Below, piece after piece: positions 23,560-34,129 of a stretch of DNA of 64,000 nt (position 1 is the first letter of the stretch; every line of letters begins with the position of its first letter). The stretch lies in assembly GCA_029339505.1 (NCBI GenBank), contig JAQISU010000026.1:2926001-2990000 (forward strand), given 5' to 3'. The position numbers and the translations under genes were made by a program. Source of the DNA: Unio delphinus (taxonomy: Eukaryota; Mollusca; Bivalvia; Unionida; Unionidae). The notes beneath the pieces are model-generated. The model was given only the letters and a program-made list of their open reading frames with translations. It was not told the DNA's origin and made no database searches.

Positions 23560-23965
23560 TTTTAAAAACGATTTTGTTAAAACTTACCAAATAGGCAAAT
23601 GCCATGAAGATTTATTTCAGTGTAATAATGAGAGGATGTATATTTATTATGTAACCTTTCATCCGATTGGCTGAACTTGTCAACATTGATGCAACTATAT
23701 TTCCAATCCAATTTTATTAGACTTGTTAAATATCTTAGATAAATAAAAATTGTTATATTACATGTATCTTGATATTTGACGAGTTGGATTAGGAACAAGA
23801 TCTGTGCATATTAATAAGGTAGACTTTTATTATTGATAAGTGACTGAATTTCAGACAGGTTTTGATTCAGCTTGGTAAATAAGCTTATATTATTGTGAAA
23901 AAACAAGTTCTATAATAAGTGAACTCTGCAGATCCATTTTTGTTGAGCTTGTTACCTCTTTAGAT
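23560..23965 (+). repeat. Degenerate tandem array R2 (~150-bp unit)
   Basis: Blocks CATCCGATTGGCTGAACTTG, GATCTGTGCATATTAATAAG and GTTGAGCTTGTTACCTC recur; also seen at 44.8-45.3 and 55.7-56.9 kb. Confidence 0.65.
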
Positions 23966-24192
23966 CAGGGCCCAGCGCAGTCTAAAGTTCTAGCTTTTTA
24001 CTGATCATTGTCTTCTCACCTCAGTCAGTATGGGTTTGAGTTTTGGGCTTGGCCATTGTGGGTATTGAAAAAGCTGCCAATAGCTTCCCATGGTTTGGTG
24101 GTTCTTGCCGAGATTTTCTCAGGTTCTTCCTATACCGGTTATGCTGGCTATTTTTATTTTGAAAAAATGAATTAAACCCAAAACAACAAGAA
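23966..24192 (+). mobile_element. SINE family B (tRNA-derived)
   Basis: Head GGCCCAGCGCAGTCTAAAG, B box-like GGGTTTGAG, then AGCTGCCAATAGCTTCCCAT, GGTTCTTCCTATACCGG and ATTAAACCCAAAACAACAAG. Body is shared with the 25.5-kb copy. Confidence 0.8.
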
Positions 24193-24954
24193 GCTTTCTT
24201 GATCAAGAGGCTATACTGCTCATCCAGTTAATATCAGACTTTGTAAATTGATTTATATTATCGAGATCTTGAATGAGAAGTAGACTATGCAAATTACTTG
24301 TGTCTTTATTGTTTGAAAGAAATTTTTGTTTTACAGTTATAGCAAAATAGGTCCAGTTAACATGATACAAAGCTTGTCAGAAAAACTTGCATAGTGAAAT
24401 TGACAGATTTTTAGTTAAGTAAATCAGGTGAGCTATTTCTAGCAATTTGAGCTGCTTGTTTGTTACTTGTGTTTACCATCATTAAAGTCTGTTGTCATGA
24501 CTGTTCTGTAAAAATAATACAGGCAAATATAACTTGCAGGTGGCTTATGTCAGTTTCCAACTGATACAGAAAATTTGTAAAAAAAAACTGAGCAAACACA
24601 TCATAGAAAAATGAATTTCAGTTCTGGGATCTTGATGGATAGAGATCTGTTTCCTGCCATAATTTTGCTTATTGACAGTTTCAATCAAGCATGAATAAAG
24701 ATTTTGAAAAAGTTCCAGGTGAATGCATATCTACAATCTTCTATAGTCAATATAATTGGATTTGACATATAATGGTATTGTTTTTCTTACATCATTCTTT
24801 CTCAGATGTTCATTACATGGTAACTCCATTTGCAGCAATCAATAATGGACCATATTTACTGAATAATAAGTGCAGGAGGCCAGTAAAATATATTTTGCTT
24901 CTTTTTTATGATTGGTTGGGTGTATTATATTATGGTCCTGACCATCTATTCATG

Positions 24955-25150
24955 AGGGAACTAACGTGACTCAGTGGTTGGCATGCTGGATTCATGACTT
25001 GTGACCTAAAGGGTGTTGGTTAAAATCCTACCATTGTACCAGCCTGGGTCAGTAACCATGGCGTGGCCTTGGGAAAGGTAGTTTACTCCACTTCTCAAAA
25101 TAACATACTTTTGTTAATGTGCCATAAAGCATTACACCAACCCAAACCAT
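24955..25150 (+). mobile_element. tRNA-like SINE family C
   Basis: Head ACTCAGTGGTTGGCATGCTG, degraded B box TTGGTTAAAATCC, body CCAGCCTGGGTCAGTAACC and AAAGGTAGTTTACTCC, ending GTGCCATAAAGCATTACACC. Confidence 0.65.
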
Positions 25151-25227
25151 TCATTCATGATTTTTGTGTGCGTATACCAATCCATTCATGAACATTTGCT
25201 TGCCTGACTTTTAACTTTGTATCAGTT

Positions 25228-25229
<2 letters not shown>

Positions 25230-25318
<89 letters not shown>
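25230..25318. repeat. (TA)n microsatellite, ~88 bp
   Basis: Uninterrupted TA dinucleotides. Confidence 0.97.
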
Positions 25319-25320
<2 letters not shown>

Positions 25321-25491
25321 GAATAGACAGTGTGAGACAGTGTGTTACATACCATAGCAAGGTTCCAGTTGCCTCAAAGCTTTGGTCACAGCAAGGGAAA
25401 ATGTAATTGTGTGACTTGTATCATTGTCTTGAGAAAAATATTTAAACTGGATATATTTTAATGAAACCTAGACAGTTACATATCATGTATA

Positions 25492-25739
25492 GAGAGGGGT
25501 GGCCAAGTGGTCTAAAGTGTTCTCTGTTACGGATTACTGCCATATCACCTCTGCGTGGGTTTGAGCCTCAGATTCAGCCAATGTGGTTATGTGAGAAAGC
25601 AAGCTTGCCAGTAGGTTCTTGTGGGTCGGTGGTTGTTTCCAGGGTTTACACGGGTTCTTCCTCCACCATTATTACTGGCCACCATGTATAGCCTATATTG
25701 TGCTGAACAATGGCATTAAACCCTACAACAACAGCAACA
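25492..25739 (+). mobile_element. SINE family B with intact target duplication
   Basis: Head GAGAGGGGTGGCCAAGTGGT (A box) and GGGTTTGAGCCTC (B box), tail CCTACAACAACAGCAACA. Flanked by an exact 14-bp duplication ACATATCATGTATA (25478-25491 and 25740-25753), which defines a ~248-bp full-length unit and shows recent insertion. Confidence 0.93.
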
Positions 25740-25896
25740 ACATATCATGTATATATGGTGTACTATACACAGTAGCAACATTACCTGTCTCAAGAAAATA
25801 ATCATGGAAAGGGAACATGCTAGTCTCCAACTTGTACCCATTGCCCATTGTATGACTTTTAAACCAAATGTAATAGTTCAATAAAGCATTAATGAG

Positions 25897-25898
<2 letters not shown>

Positions 25899-25986
<88 letters not shown>
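25899..25986. repeat. (TA)n microsatellite, ~87 bp
   Basis: Uninterrupted TA; with the array at 25.23 kb it brackets SINE B at 25492-25739. Confidence 0.97.
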
Positions 25987-25988
<2 letters not shown>

Positions 25989-26454
25989 CTGTGTGTTGTA
26001 TACCTTATACTTGCTGGAATTTAGTGAGGATGGGCTTTATCTTTATGCATGCGTTTTGTAAGGATTATATATGACTGTTATGAAATGTTGATGGAAGACA
26101 ACAAAATACTGCAAATGCTGTGAACAATCCAAAAATAAAGTGTTTTTCATGATATGTTACACAAACTATTTCATTGAAAATACATTGAGGATTTTTTTTA
26201 TTTCTTATCATGCTTCATCTTTGTCTTTTCTCTTTTTTTTGCAATCGAAAATTCATGTTTTTTTCCACTGTATTCATTTACTTTTATAATTTTTTTTGGT
26301 GATGAGATGTATATGATATTGTAGTTCCTCTGATTTCCAACATTAAAACTACATAGAAGATACTGGTTATCAATGAATTGTAACACTGATCAAGGATGTT
26401 GCAAAGATTTTCAAGGGAAAATAAGGGCAAAGCTTTATGGTTGTATAGCATATT

Positions 26455-26885
26455 CAATTTTCCAGCTCATGTATCAACTCTCTGAGTCTTCCAATTTGCG
26501 CCAGAGTTCGAATGTTCCAGGTGGCAGTGCTGTCTTTCGCTCTGATTTTATGCAAAGTACCGTAGTAACAGTAGTACACTTGTCACCTCCGTCTTGGTGA
26601 ACGATGGCAGGTGCTGTCTTTTTTTACCCGGATGATGACCAATCTGGTATGGTAATGTCAGATTTGTCCAGCATTATCAGTGTGACTTGGGCAAAAGTTG
26701 TCTGGCTTAGCCCATCCCTCTCCAGACCAAGGAGTAGCCAGAAGGGGATGTAGTACATCATCTAACTGCCTTAGGGTCTCCACTCCAGATTTCATTATAG
26801 GCTTTACTCCCTTAGCCTTTGGCTAACCAAAACTGACCTGCAAGGCAGCAGGAGACTCGTGTATAGGAGGGTGAGTCCATTTCCT
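26455..26885 (-). pseudogene. Inverted 5' UTR and endonuclease start
   Basis: On the minus strand, 26885 to ~26600 is non-coding and includes TGCTGCCTTGCAGGTCAG and GACCCTAAGGCAG. At 26535 downward the frame reads KDSTATWNIRTLAQIGRLRE then LIHELEN, followed by a stop. WN.RTL is the conserved start of AP-type endonucleases of non-LTR elements. Beyond 26455 the similarity ends. Confidence 0.72.
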
Positions 26886-26889
26886 GAGC

Positions 26890-28190
26890 AGAAAAAGCAT
26901 TGGTCACTCGAAAATGGAAAATGACTCACAGAAGTGAGTGACATTGCAGAAAGATGGACTGAGTATTACAACCATCAGTCTACTGGAGCCTTCGAGGTGC
27001 TTGAAGTTCCAAACTCCACAAATGATGATGATTTCCCCATTCGCAAAGAAGAGGTGGAGTCAGCAATAGAGTACTGAAGATTGGGAAGGCAGCTGGAGTA
27101 GACAACATCCCAGCTGAACTTATCAAGAATGGGGGGAATCAGTGATAGAGCTAGTAACAAAACTCTGCAACAAGATCTGGCAGACAGCTGTGGACCCAGT
27201 CACTGATTATAACACTCCCCCTAAAAGGCAATCTCCAGCTGTGCCAAAATTACAGAACTATCAGTTTGATCAGCCATGCTAGTAAGGTGATGCTGAAGAT
27301 CATCTTGAACAGACTGAAACCACAAGCAGAAGAAATAATTGCTGAAGAACAGGCAGGGTTCCAGAGTGGAAGAAGCACAACAGAACAAATATTCAATCTC
27401 AGGGTTCTGTGTGAAAAGTAATCGCAACATCAACAAGACGTCCATCATATGTTCATAGATTTCAAAAGGGCCTTTCACACAGTATGGCAATGAGGCATTG
27501 TGGGCCACAATGAAGAAGTACAAAAGTTGACGAATACCATCAAACAGCTGTTCGCCAAGGCTACCAGTGCAGTACTTGCTCAAGGTTCTTTGGGGGACTG
27601 GTTCAAGACAAAGGAGTATGTCAAGGCTGTCTCCTGTCACCCACACTTTTCAACATCTACTTAGAGTGCATCATAACCGAAGCCCTGGAAAACCACTGTG
27701 AGACAACATTGGAGGGTGTAACACCACCAACCTCCACTTTGCTGACCACATTGATGGGCTGGCAGGCAGTGAAGATGAGCTTGCATTCTTAGTGAAGAAC
27801 CTGGATGAAACATTATCAAGATTTGACGTGGAGATAAGTGCTGAAAAGACAAAGTGGCAAACAAATCTCAGCTAAGATTAAAGTCATATAACAGGTACTG
27901 GAAACAGTGAGCAAGTTCAAATATCTTGGTTCATTAATCTCTGATGATCAAAAGCATAAATTTTGTCACCAGCAGGACAAACAGTGGCAGCTATGTCAAA
28001 ACTAAAGAAGACGTGCGCAACACCATCAGGTGCAAAGTAGGCCAATATGAAGACTTCCTCACCACCGTCAAAAAGAGAAAGCCGAAATGGTATGGCCATG
28101 TCACTAGACCCAACAGTCTATCCACAACAGCACTGCAGGGCAGTATCCACGGTGGCAGAATGCCTCAACGACCACACTTGGTCAAGAGAC
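26890..28190 (+). pseudogene. Frameshifted EN-RT reverse transcriptase
   Basis: Segments recognisable in shifting frames are AERWTEYYNHQSTGAFEVLE, then KIGKAAGVDNIPAELIKNGG, then NYRTISLISHASKVMLKIIL, EEQAGFQSGRSTTEQIFNLR, CQGCLLSPTLFNIY, FADHIDGLAGSEDEL, EISAEKTK, and after a deletion EDVRNTIRCKVGQYEDFLTT and KKRKPKWYGHVTRPNSLS. The catalytic FADD box has become FADH. At least five frame changes or stops are visible (for example near 27075, 27150, 27418 and 27490), and the stretch between FKYLGSLISDD and EDVRNTIR is largely deleted. It is dead. The family is the kind often annotated as endonuclease-reverse transcriptase in marine invertebrates; I am not sure of the clade. Confidence 0.8.
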
Positions 28191-28192
28191 AG

Positions 28193-28251
<59 letters not shown>
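28191..28251. repeat. (GAT)n tail of the EN-RT element
   Basis: About 20 GAT units with one GGT variant. It follows the coding relic directly and probably represents its 3' tail, later expanded. Confidence 0.75.
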
Positions 28252-28252
<1 letters not shown>

Positions 28253-28329
28253 GTAGAATTTAAACTATTGAAAGGATTTAAATATTATTACTATAGATAT
28301 ATTAATTCTTGCTTTTATAAATGTGCATT

Positions 28330-29990
28330 AAACTTCTAAAGAAGGAATACTTTAATGACATGTATCCAAACAGTATAAAGAGAGATTACTGATAATTTGT
28401 AGACCCATATATCTCTGCTAAATACCACTTATAAACTTTTATCAGTAACATTGCAGAAAGAATTAGTTTTTATCGAAACTAATAAAAATTATAAATTGAG
28501 ATGAAACTGCTTTATCTCACTATGATGTCATCATGCAGAAGATAGGGTTACTTTGTTTTCTTCTCTTCAATGATATTGAAAAGCCTTTGATTCATTATCA
28601 TGGAGTTGTACTGATTATGATATTAGTGTCTTAAATTTGGTTGAATTCTGGTAAAAACTCTGCAATAGTTTATACAAATATTTATTTCTCATTGTTAATA
28701 ATTAAGTATCACTGTGGTTTCTGATAGAATGTGGCTGCAGACAAGGTGATCTATAGCTGTAATGTTTTTTTTTTTAAATTGTAAGTGCCAGATTCTAGCA
28801 CATATATATAATTAGACCAAATCTTAATATAGAAGATATAAATGTTGAATATACAGAGTCTGTTTTGCCCTGGTACATAGATCAAACCTCAGTTATTTTA
28901 GAAACAACCAAAAGTTCTTTTTAAAAGTTACCTTGGATACTTTAAATTTATACTCTGATATCTCTGGTGTTTGTTTGTATTAACATTTGGAGAAAAAACA
29001 ACTGAGTTGTGTATTTTAGAGAAGTAAGAAAATAGTGAAGAACACCTATCTTAGGATTATTCATTAAACTTTGAAGATGGCACTTTCATACTTCTTGCAT
29101 TCAATTAATGACAAATTTAAACAGTAATATAATTGTGTTGCCAAGAAAAGGAAATGATGAAATAAAATGTATGCTATCATACAGATCCAAGAAAATTTTG
29201 ACAAATAATTGTTGTTACAGAAACAAGAACCAGCTGCTTCTTTGTTGACCTAATCCATCACAATATGCTCTTAGTAAACAATACACATTGAATGAGAAGA
29301 TAAAAAAGGCAAAATATGTAACTTAGAAAATCCTTACAAAGGTTGGAAAATGATTAATATTAAGTCATTTATCAAGGCATTAAAAGCAACTAGGATCAGT
29401 AGAGTTACTTTTGGATAATTGGACAAAAATGAATAGTTTTGGGAATAGAATTCATAAAATATTTTGTTAAAGGTTTGAAAAACAGTTTTTAGATAAATAG
29501 TACAACATAGTTTGGTAAAGATACTGGAAGTAAATAGACTTGGATCCTGAAAACTATTATTGCCAATGCAGTATGTTTCAATGTTAATATAAAAGGATCG
29601 AGGTCACTGCACACTTTTATAGACATTTGTATCAGTGCATAATCAGAGATTTTGTAGGCAATGTTCAACTGAAAAATTTTTCAGTTCATTTTGAGTTAAT
29701 TGTTTACAGCTTGATTGTATTGTAATAGAATATGTAAAGGTTTTGATAATTAGAAACATTAGATTTTGTTGAAGAGATACCCACTGTACCAGTTTCATTA
29801 AAGCTATTCACAAATCAGAAAAAGGGTGTGGAGCCATTTATTGGTTTGCAATTTAAACCTTTGTGTAGCACCTGGTTTTAGATAAATAGAGTGATGGACT
29901 GAATTTGTAAACTCTCAGTGGAAAAACAGCTAGCTGTATTAAAGGTATTTATCTTACAGGATTTTAACTAATTTTTTTCCAAAGAATTTT
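28330..29990 (+). pseudogene. Heavily decayed L1/Tx1-like reverse transcriptase
   Basis: Short collinear protein blocks remain in several frames: RPISLL-type followed by NTTYKLLSVTLQKEL (~28405), KAFDSLSW (28580), FLIECGCRQGD (28718), VTLDTLNLYSDISGVCL (28930), GWKMINIKSFIKALKATRIS (29342), and VPVSLKLFTNQKKGVEPF (29785). Their order and spacing fit the palm, thumb and C-terminal regions of L1/Tx1-clade reverse transcriptases, including the GCRQGD motif of block B. The FADD box is not readable. Many stops and indels make it far older than the CR1/L2 copy. It starts just after the (GAT)n tail of the EN-RT element. Confidence 0.7.
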
Positions 29991-30341
29991 TTCTAACATA
30001 TAATTTTTTATATAAAAAGAAAATCATATAAGTTTGTTATCTCTATAAAGAACGAGGTGAATCATTTATCCATTTATTGCATAGATTAATCTTGTGTGGA
30101 GTTTTGGTACACAGCTATTTGTCTTGTTTAGAGTACTTTAGTCAGCAGAATACTGGGTTTGAATAAACAAAACAGGTCAGATAAAATTTTACATCTGGTT
30201 TTATTATTAGAAAAGTATTGTGTCTTTCAATCAATACACGATAAAGTATTTAAATTGGAATTATTTTAGAAAAGAAAAGTGTACGGAGACATATAAGGGA
30301 GACAATTTTACTGCTGTGAAAATGTCATGAACAATCCAATA

Positions 30342-30522
30342 TAGAGGTGAAATGATACATCTGTGCCATTCATCAGTATGATTCACGATACACAGCCTAC
30401 GATATGAAACATTAACAATTCTTAGTTTTACATAGGGTACTATTATTGTGTATTGATTCTTACCTCCTATATCAATACTTGTATCAATATGGCAAAAGTA
30501 TTGATGCATTGTTTCACCCCTC
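30342..30522. mobile_element. hAT-type MITE, ~181 bp
   Basis: TAGAGGTGAAATGATACAT at the left is inverted at the right as ATGCATTGTTTCACCCCTC. Flanking 8-mers ATCCAATA and GTCCAAGA match at six of eight positions. No coding content. The interior has several ATCAATAC/GATACA motifs. Confidence 0.7.
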
Positions 30523-31739
30523 GTCCAAGATCAGGGCATTATAGCTATTCCGAGTTCTTACATCTTCTTTTTTTTTTTTAACCGGTGGGAGAAAGGCATT
30601 TAAATTAATTTTGTATGCATGGTGGGGAAAATAAAGACTTTTATTGTTGCAATGAAAGAGTAAAACAAAATCTAATTGGTGAAGGGATTCTTTAAAAAAA
30701 AAAGGGCCTGACTTGATTTCTTATCCTTCTTTATTGCATTTAATTTCTAGAATTTGCCGTGACCATGTTCTGTAAATTGATGAATTGTAGTTCAGATGCA
30801 ATATACACCCACTTATGACAAATCTCATGACAAGTGGTGTATGTTGAGTAGGAAATGATAACTTTATCAAAACCCTTCCAGAGCACCCGATTTCATTCCA
30901 GTTTCTTGTTGTCCAGACTGATTTTCGTGTCCATTAGGTTGCAATAAAATTAGGGTTAAAAAAATTCATATAAATTCAACCCTTTATTTTACCAATTTAA
31001 ATTTTGCACCAAATATTATTTATATGTAGACCAAATTTATCACTCTTTTGACTTAGAATAAAAACTGCATCCATTAAAAATTGTTTCAATTAATAGTAAA
31101 GGAGTTAGTGATTTAGTAAGAACTAAATATCTGTTGTCTTTTATCAAACAAGTGATGGTCATATGAGGACAGTTGCTAAAAGTGGAAGAATAAACATACA
31201 ACATCTATACCGGCTTTTCAGTGTTCTGCAAATATGAATGCCTATGTAAAATTGTTAACAACAATCTGCTGTTACAGTACAATAACATACTCTGTTGATA
31301 AGTGACCTGTTTATTTACCTTTGGTATCTTCTGAAAATTTATGTGCTGATATGTAGAAAACCGACTTCCAAGAATACACACATTTTCTTTTTCGTTTAAA
31401 TTTTAATGAAGGCTTGATTTTTTTTCCCCTTGATCTTTAATAATAATGAACAAATGGACTTTGAATTCTTGCAGTGTTCTTCTTTTTGTGAAGTAAAATG
31501 AAAATAAACTAGTTTGCAACTATTGTAATAATCCATGAATAAATATAATGTATCTGACCTGAACTTAAATATGATTGAATGCTAACATTAGATGTCCCCA
31601 ACATCAGCAGATTTCTGCTGTGCATTTCAATTTGGATAGAAATGTAATTCTCACCTAATTGGAACAATTGACATGATTTCTTTGGAAACATGAATATAGT
31701 TGTCCGGGTCCCGAAGGTTATTAACACTGATTAGGCTTC
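30523..31739. other. No gene seen
   Basis: AT-rich; nothing recognised. Confidence 0.5.
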
Positions 31740-32069
31740 TCTGTTGTTTGTACATCCTGATTAATGGCTTTTATACCATGATCTGATTCGCTGACTTCTT
31801 CGGTGTTTGTACATCCTGAGTAATGGCTTTTATACCATCATCTGATTCGCTGACTTCTTCGGTGTTTGTACATCCTGAGTAATGGCTTTTATGCCGTGAT
31901 CTGAAGCCTTTCTTCCTGCTGTCTTCTCCGGTGTATTTGCATCCTGATCAAGAAATCTTGCGATTTTCTTTACGGTTGTACCATGATCAGGAGCCCTGAA
32001 AGTAACAACTTCAGCCACAGTGGTGGATGTTTTTTCTAACCAGTTTGCTGCTTTTTGGGCTGGCTGCAA
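31740..32069 (-). other. Unexplained minus-strand repeat-coding segment
   Basis: The minus strand has an open frame of 79 codons ending at 31830, with a possible acceptor (CTATTGCAG, ending about 32067) just upstream of PAQKAANWLEKTSTTVAEVV. The second half is repetitive: FLDQDANTPEKTAGRKASDH, then GIKAITQDVQTPKKSANQ. At DNA level the unit is 69 bp (23 codons), with a later 59-bp copy whose 10-bp loss breaks the frame. GC content is higher than in the surroundings. I do not recognise the protein. It may be an exon or pseudo-exon of a nested gene, or simply a minisatellite. Confidence 0.4.
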
Positions 32070-34129
32070 TAGACATGAATTACAGGTAAGTTATGATACA
32101 TTTTTACTTCACAAGCTCTAACAGAAATCCAACAAACAAGTCTTGATTACTCTTAGGCAAAATATATATTAAGTTGAAATGCTTGCCAAATGATCAAGAA
32201 AATTGTCAGCCTTTTCTGTTTATGAATAAATTATTTGAATGTGTTCAATTTACAAAGTTTCATAATCATCAATTTAAGAATGTTTATTATTTTTTATATA
32301 TCTGTATAATGACTTTTTAAGCTCATTTAAGTAAACTGAAAATTAATTAGTAGTTAAATAGGGGTCTGACATCTTTTTTTTAGGTTTTCATAATATTACT
32401 CCGGCAGATGTATATTGATAATTTTAATTTAAAAAATCTATATGTTCATTTATTTTACTGCCAATTAAATGTCTTGAATTTAAATTTCTTGGAATTTTTA
32501 CCTTTCATTAGATCTACATTCCCCTTTCCCCCTATCTTTCATCACCATCTCTGGTATTAAATCCAGCTGCTTCAAAACAGTTACCAACATGATTTTAGCC
32601 TCAATGAGGGAGTCTTTTTTTAACAGCAAAAATTAACATAAAAGCCCATTGATGTTTCTGGTTAAATCACCTTCAGTCATTTTTATGGTTATAAACCATA
32701 ATTCAGTTTAGTTGATGATTATTGGTTTGGTAGTTCTGAATCTCATGACATTGTAACTTTTATTTTTTAAATTTGGATTGTATGCATGAGGTCAACAAAT
32801 GTGTCTCCATAAAGTGAAAATGAAAATTTTTGTATTCCATTCATTTTTAAAATCTTATACATTTTCAAAATATATTTTCAAAATGTTGACAGTCTCACTT
32901 TTATAAAAGTATCCACTACTTGCTGTGCAGATGGGAATGTGTCCCATATAGGTAATTTAGAAGTGGCCTATTTTTGACTTTAAAACCCACACATACATAC
33001 AAGTTTCAAAAGATTTATCCATAACTTTTTTTCACTGTAGTTTAAATTGTCTAATACACAAAAGAATCCATTGAAACTTGCAGGAAAAGGTGGGCATTAT
33101 AGTATTATACAAAAATTGTCTTGTCTTTTCCAAGAAAAGAGTGATAATCTGGCCAAAAACGTGTGTACTTTTTACTTTTTTTAAAAAGATACTTTCTGAA
33201 GGGGGGTGGGTGCATGGGGATTTGTGTAAGGGTTCCAGTCCCCTTGGAACCCTTAGTGTTCAAGGCAATTTCAGGATAGTATGACTGAATAATACCTTTT
33301 TGTGCAAAATACTTTTAAAAAATCAGCAATTACTTTGAATTATGATGTTTTCATTTTGATTTAAATCTTGTTATTTTACTAACCAAAACCACAGGTTCTA
33401 AGTAAAAGTGAAAGAGTCTGTGGTCGGAGGCCTATTTTACGAGAAATGGTTTAGAATAGTTTACCTTCAATTTCTAGTACAGCCGCATGGTAAGGTTTCC
33501 CTTGAAATTTTGCCAGTACCAAATCTTCTTTCTGTACTCATTACGGCGTGGTTTCAGTATTGTACTGACGCTTTTTATTGACTAGTTCCTTTCATTGTAA
33601 TACCAAGTCAACAGACAGTATTTTTTACCTTCTATCAATGAATCGATGAGTTTTGTTTAATATACAGCAAATGAACATAATGTCTGTTGGCTGAATATTT
33701 CAATTTCAAATTGACCAATTGCATCAGCAACCATTATTTGGATTTAACTCTGATATTTCTGCGATGTAAAATATGATACATACGATTGACCTCAATGTTG
33801 TGAATGATGAGCAATTTTGCATCATTACAGCACCTTCATTAAAAGACTATAAATAAAATTTAATTTTATAAAAATGTAAGAAACAAATTTTTTAAAGAAA
33901 AACAAACAAAACATTTTTCAATGTAGTCACAAAACTGTATTTAAAAAATGAAATCTAGACATTTGCCTATAACCAATATAGCTCATATTAACCATGTGTT
34001 TCAAGTGTCACTTTGATCTAGATCGTAAAAACAGCATGTATAAACCATTTAATTTGGGGTATTCTAGAATGCTAAACAAATATGCACGAAATATGCTTCA
34101 GTTTACTTTAACATTTGTAACATTTACAT
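32070..34129. other. No gene seen
   Basis: AT-rich; may contain the 5' end of the CACTA element, but no terminus was found. Confidence 0.5.

Larger units (their letters stand above)
26455..28251 (+). mobile_element. Non-LTR EN-RT retrotransposon with 5' inversion
   Basis: Two pieces of one element lie head to head. From 26455 to about 26885 the sequence is antisense: the minus strand reads a 5' UTR and then the start of an endonuclease, ATWNIRTLAQIGRLRELIHE. From about 26890 to 28190 the plus strand encodes reverse-transcriptase and C-terminal segments, ending in (GAT)n. The antisense piece runs from the endonuclease at the outer edge to the element's 5' end at the junction, which is the order expected from twin priming during target-primed reverse transcription. 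The endonuclease body between the pieces is missing. Confidence 0.78.

Noticed and set aside
25155..25355. Poly-IY ORF (also at 44480-44677)
   Set aside because: Translation of (TA)n.
27221..27646. 141-codon minus-strand ORF
   Set aside because: It is the antisense shadow of the plus-strand EN-RT pseudogene, where the sense frames show RT motifs.
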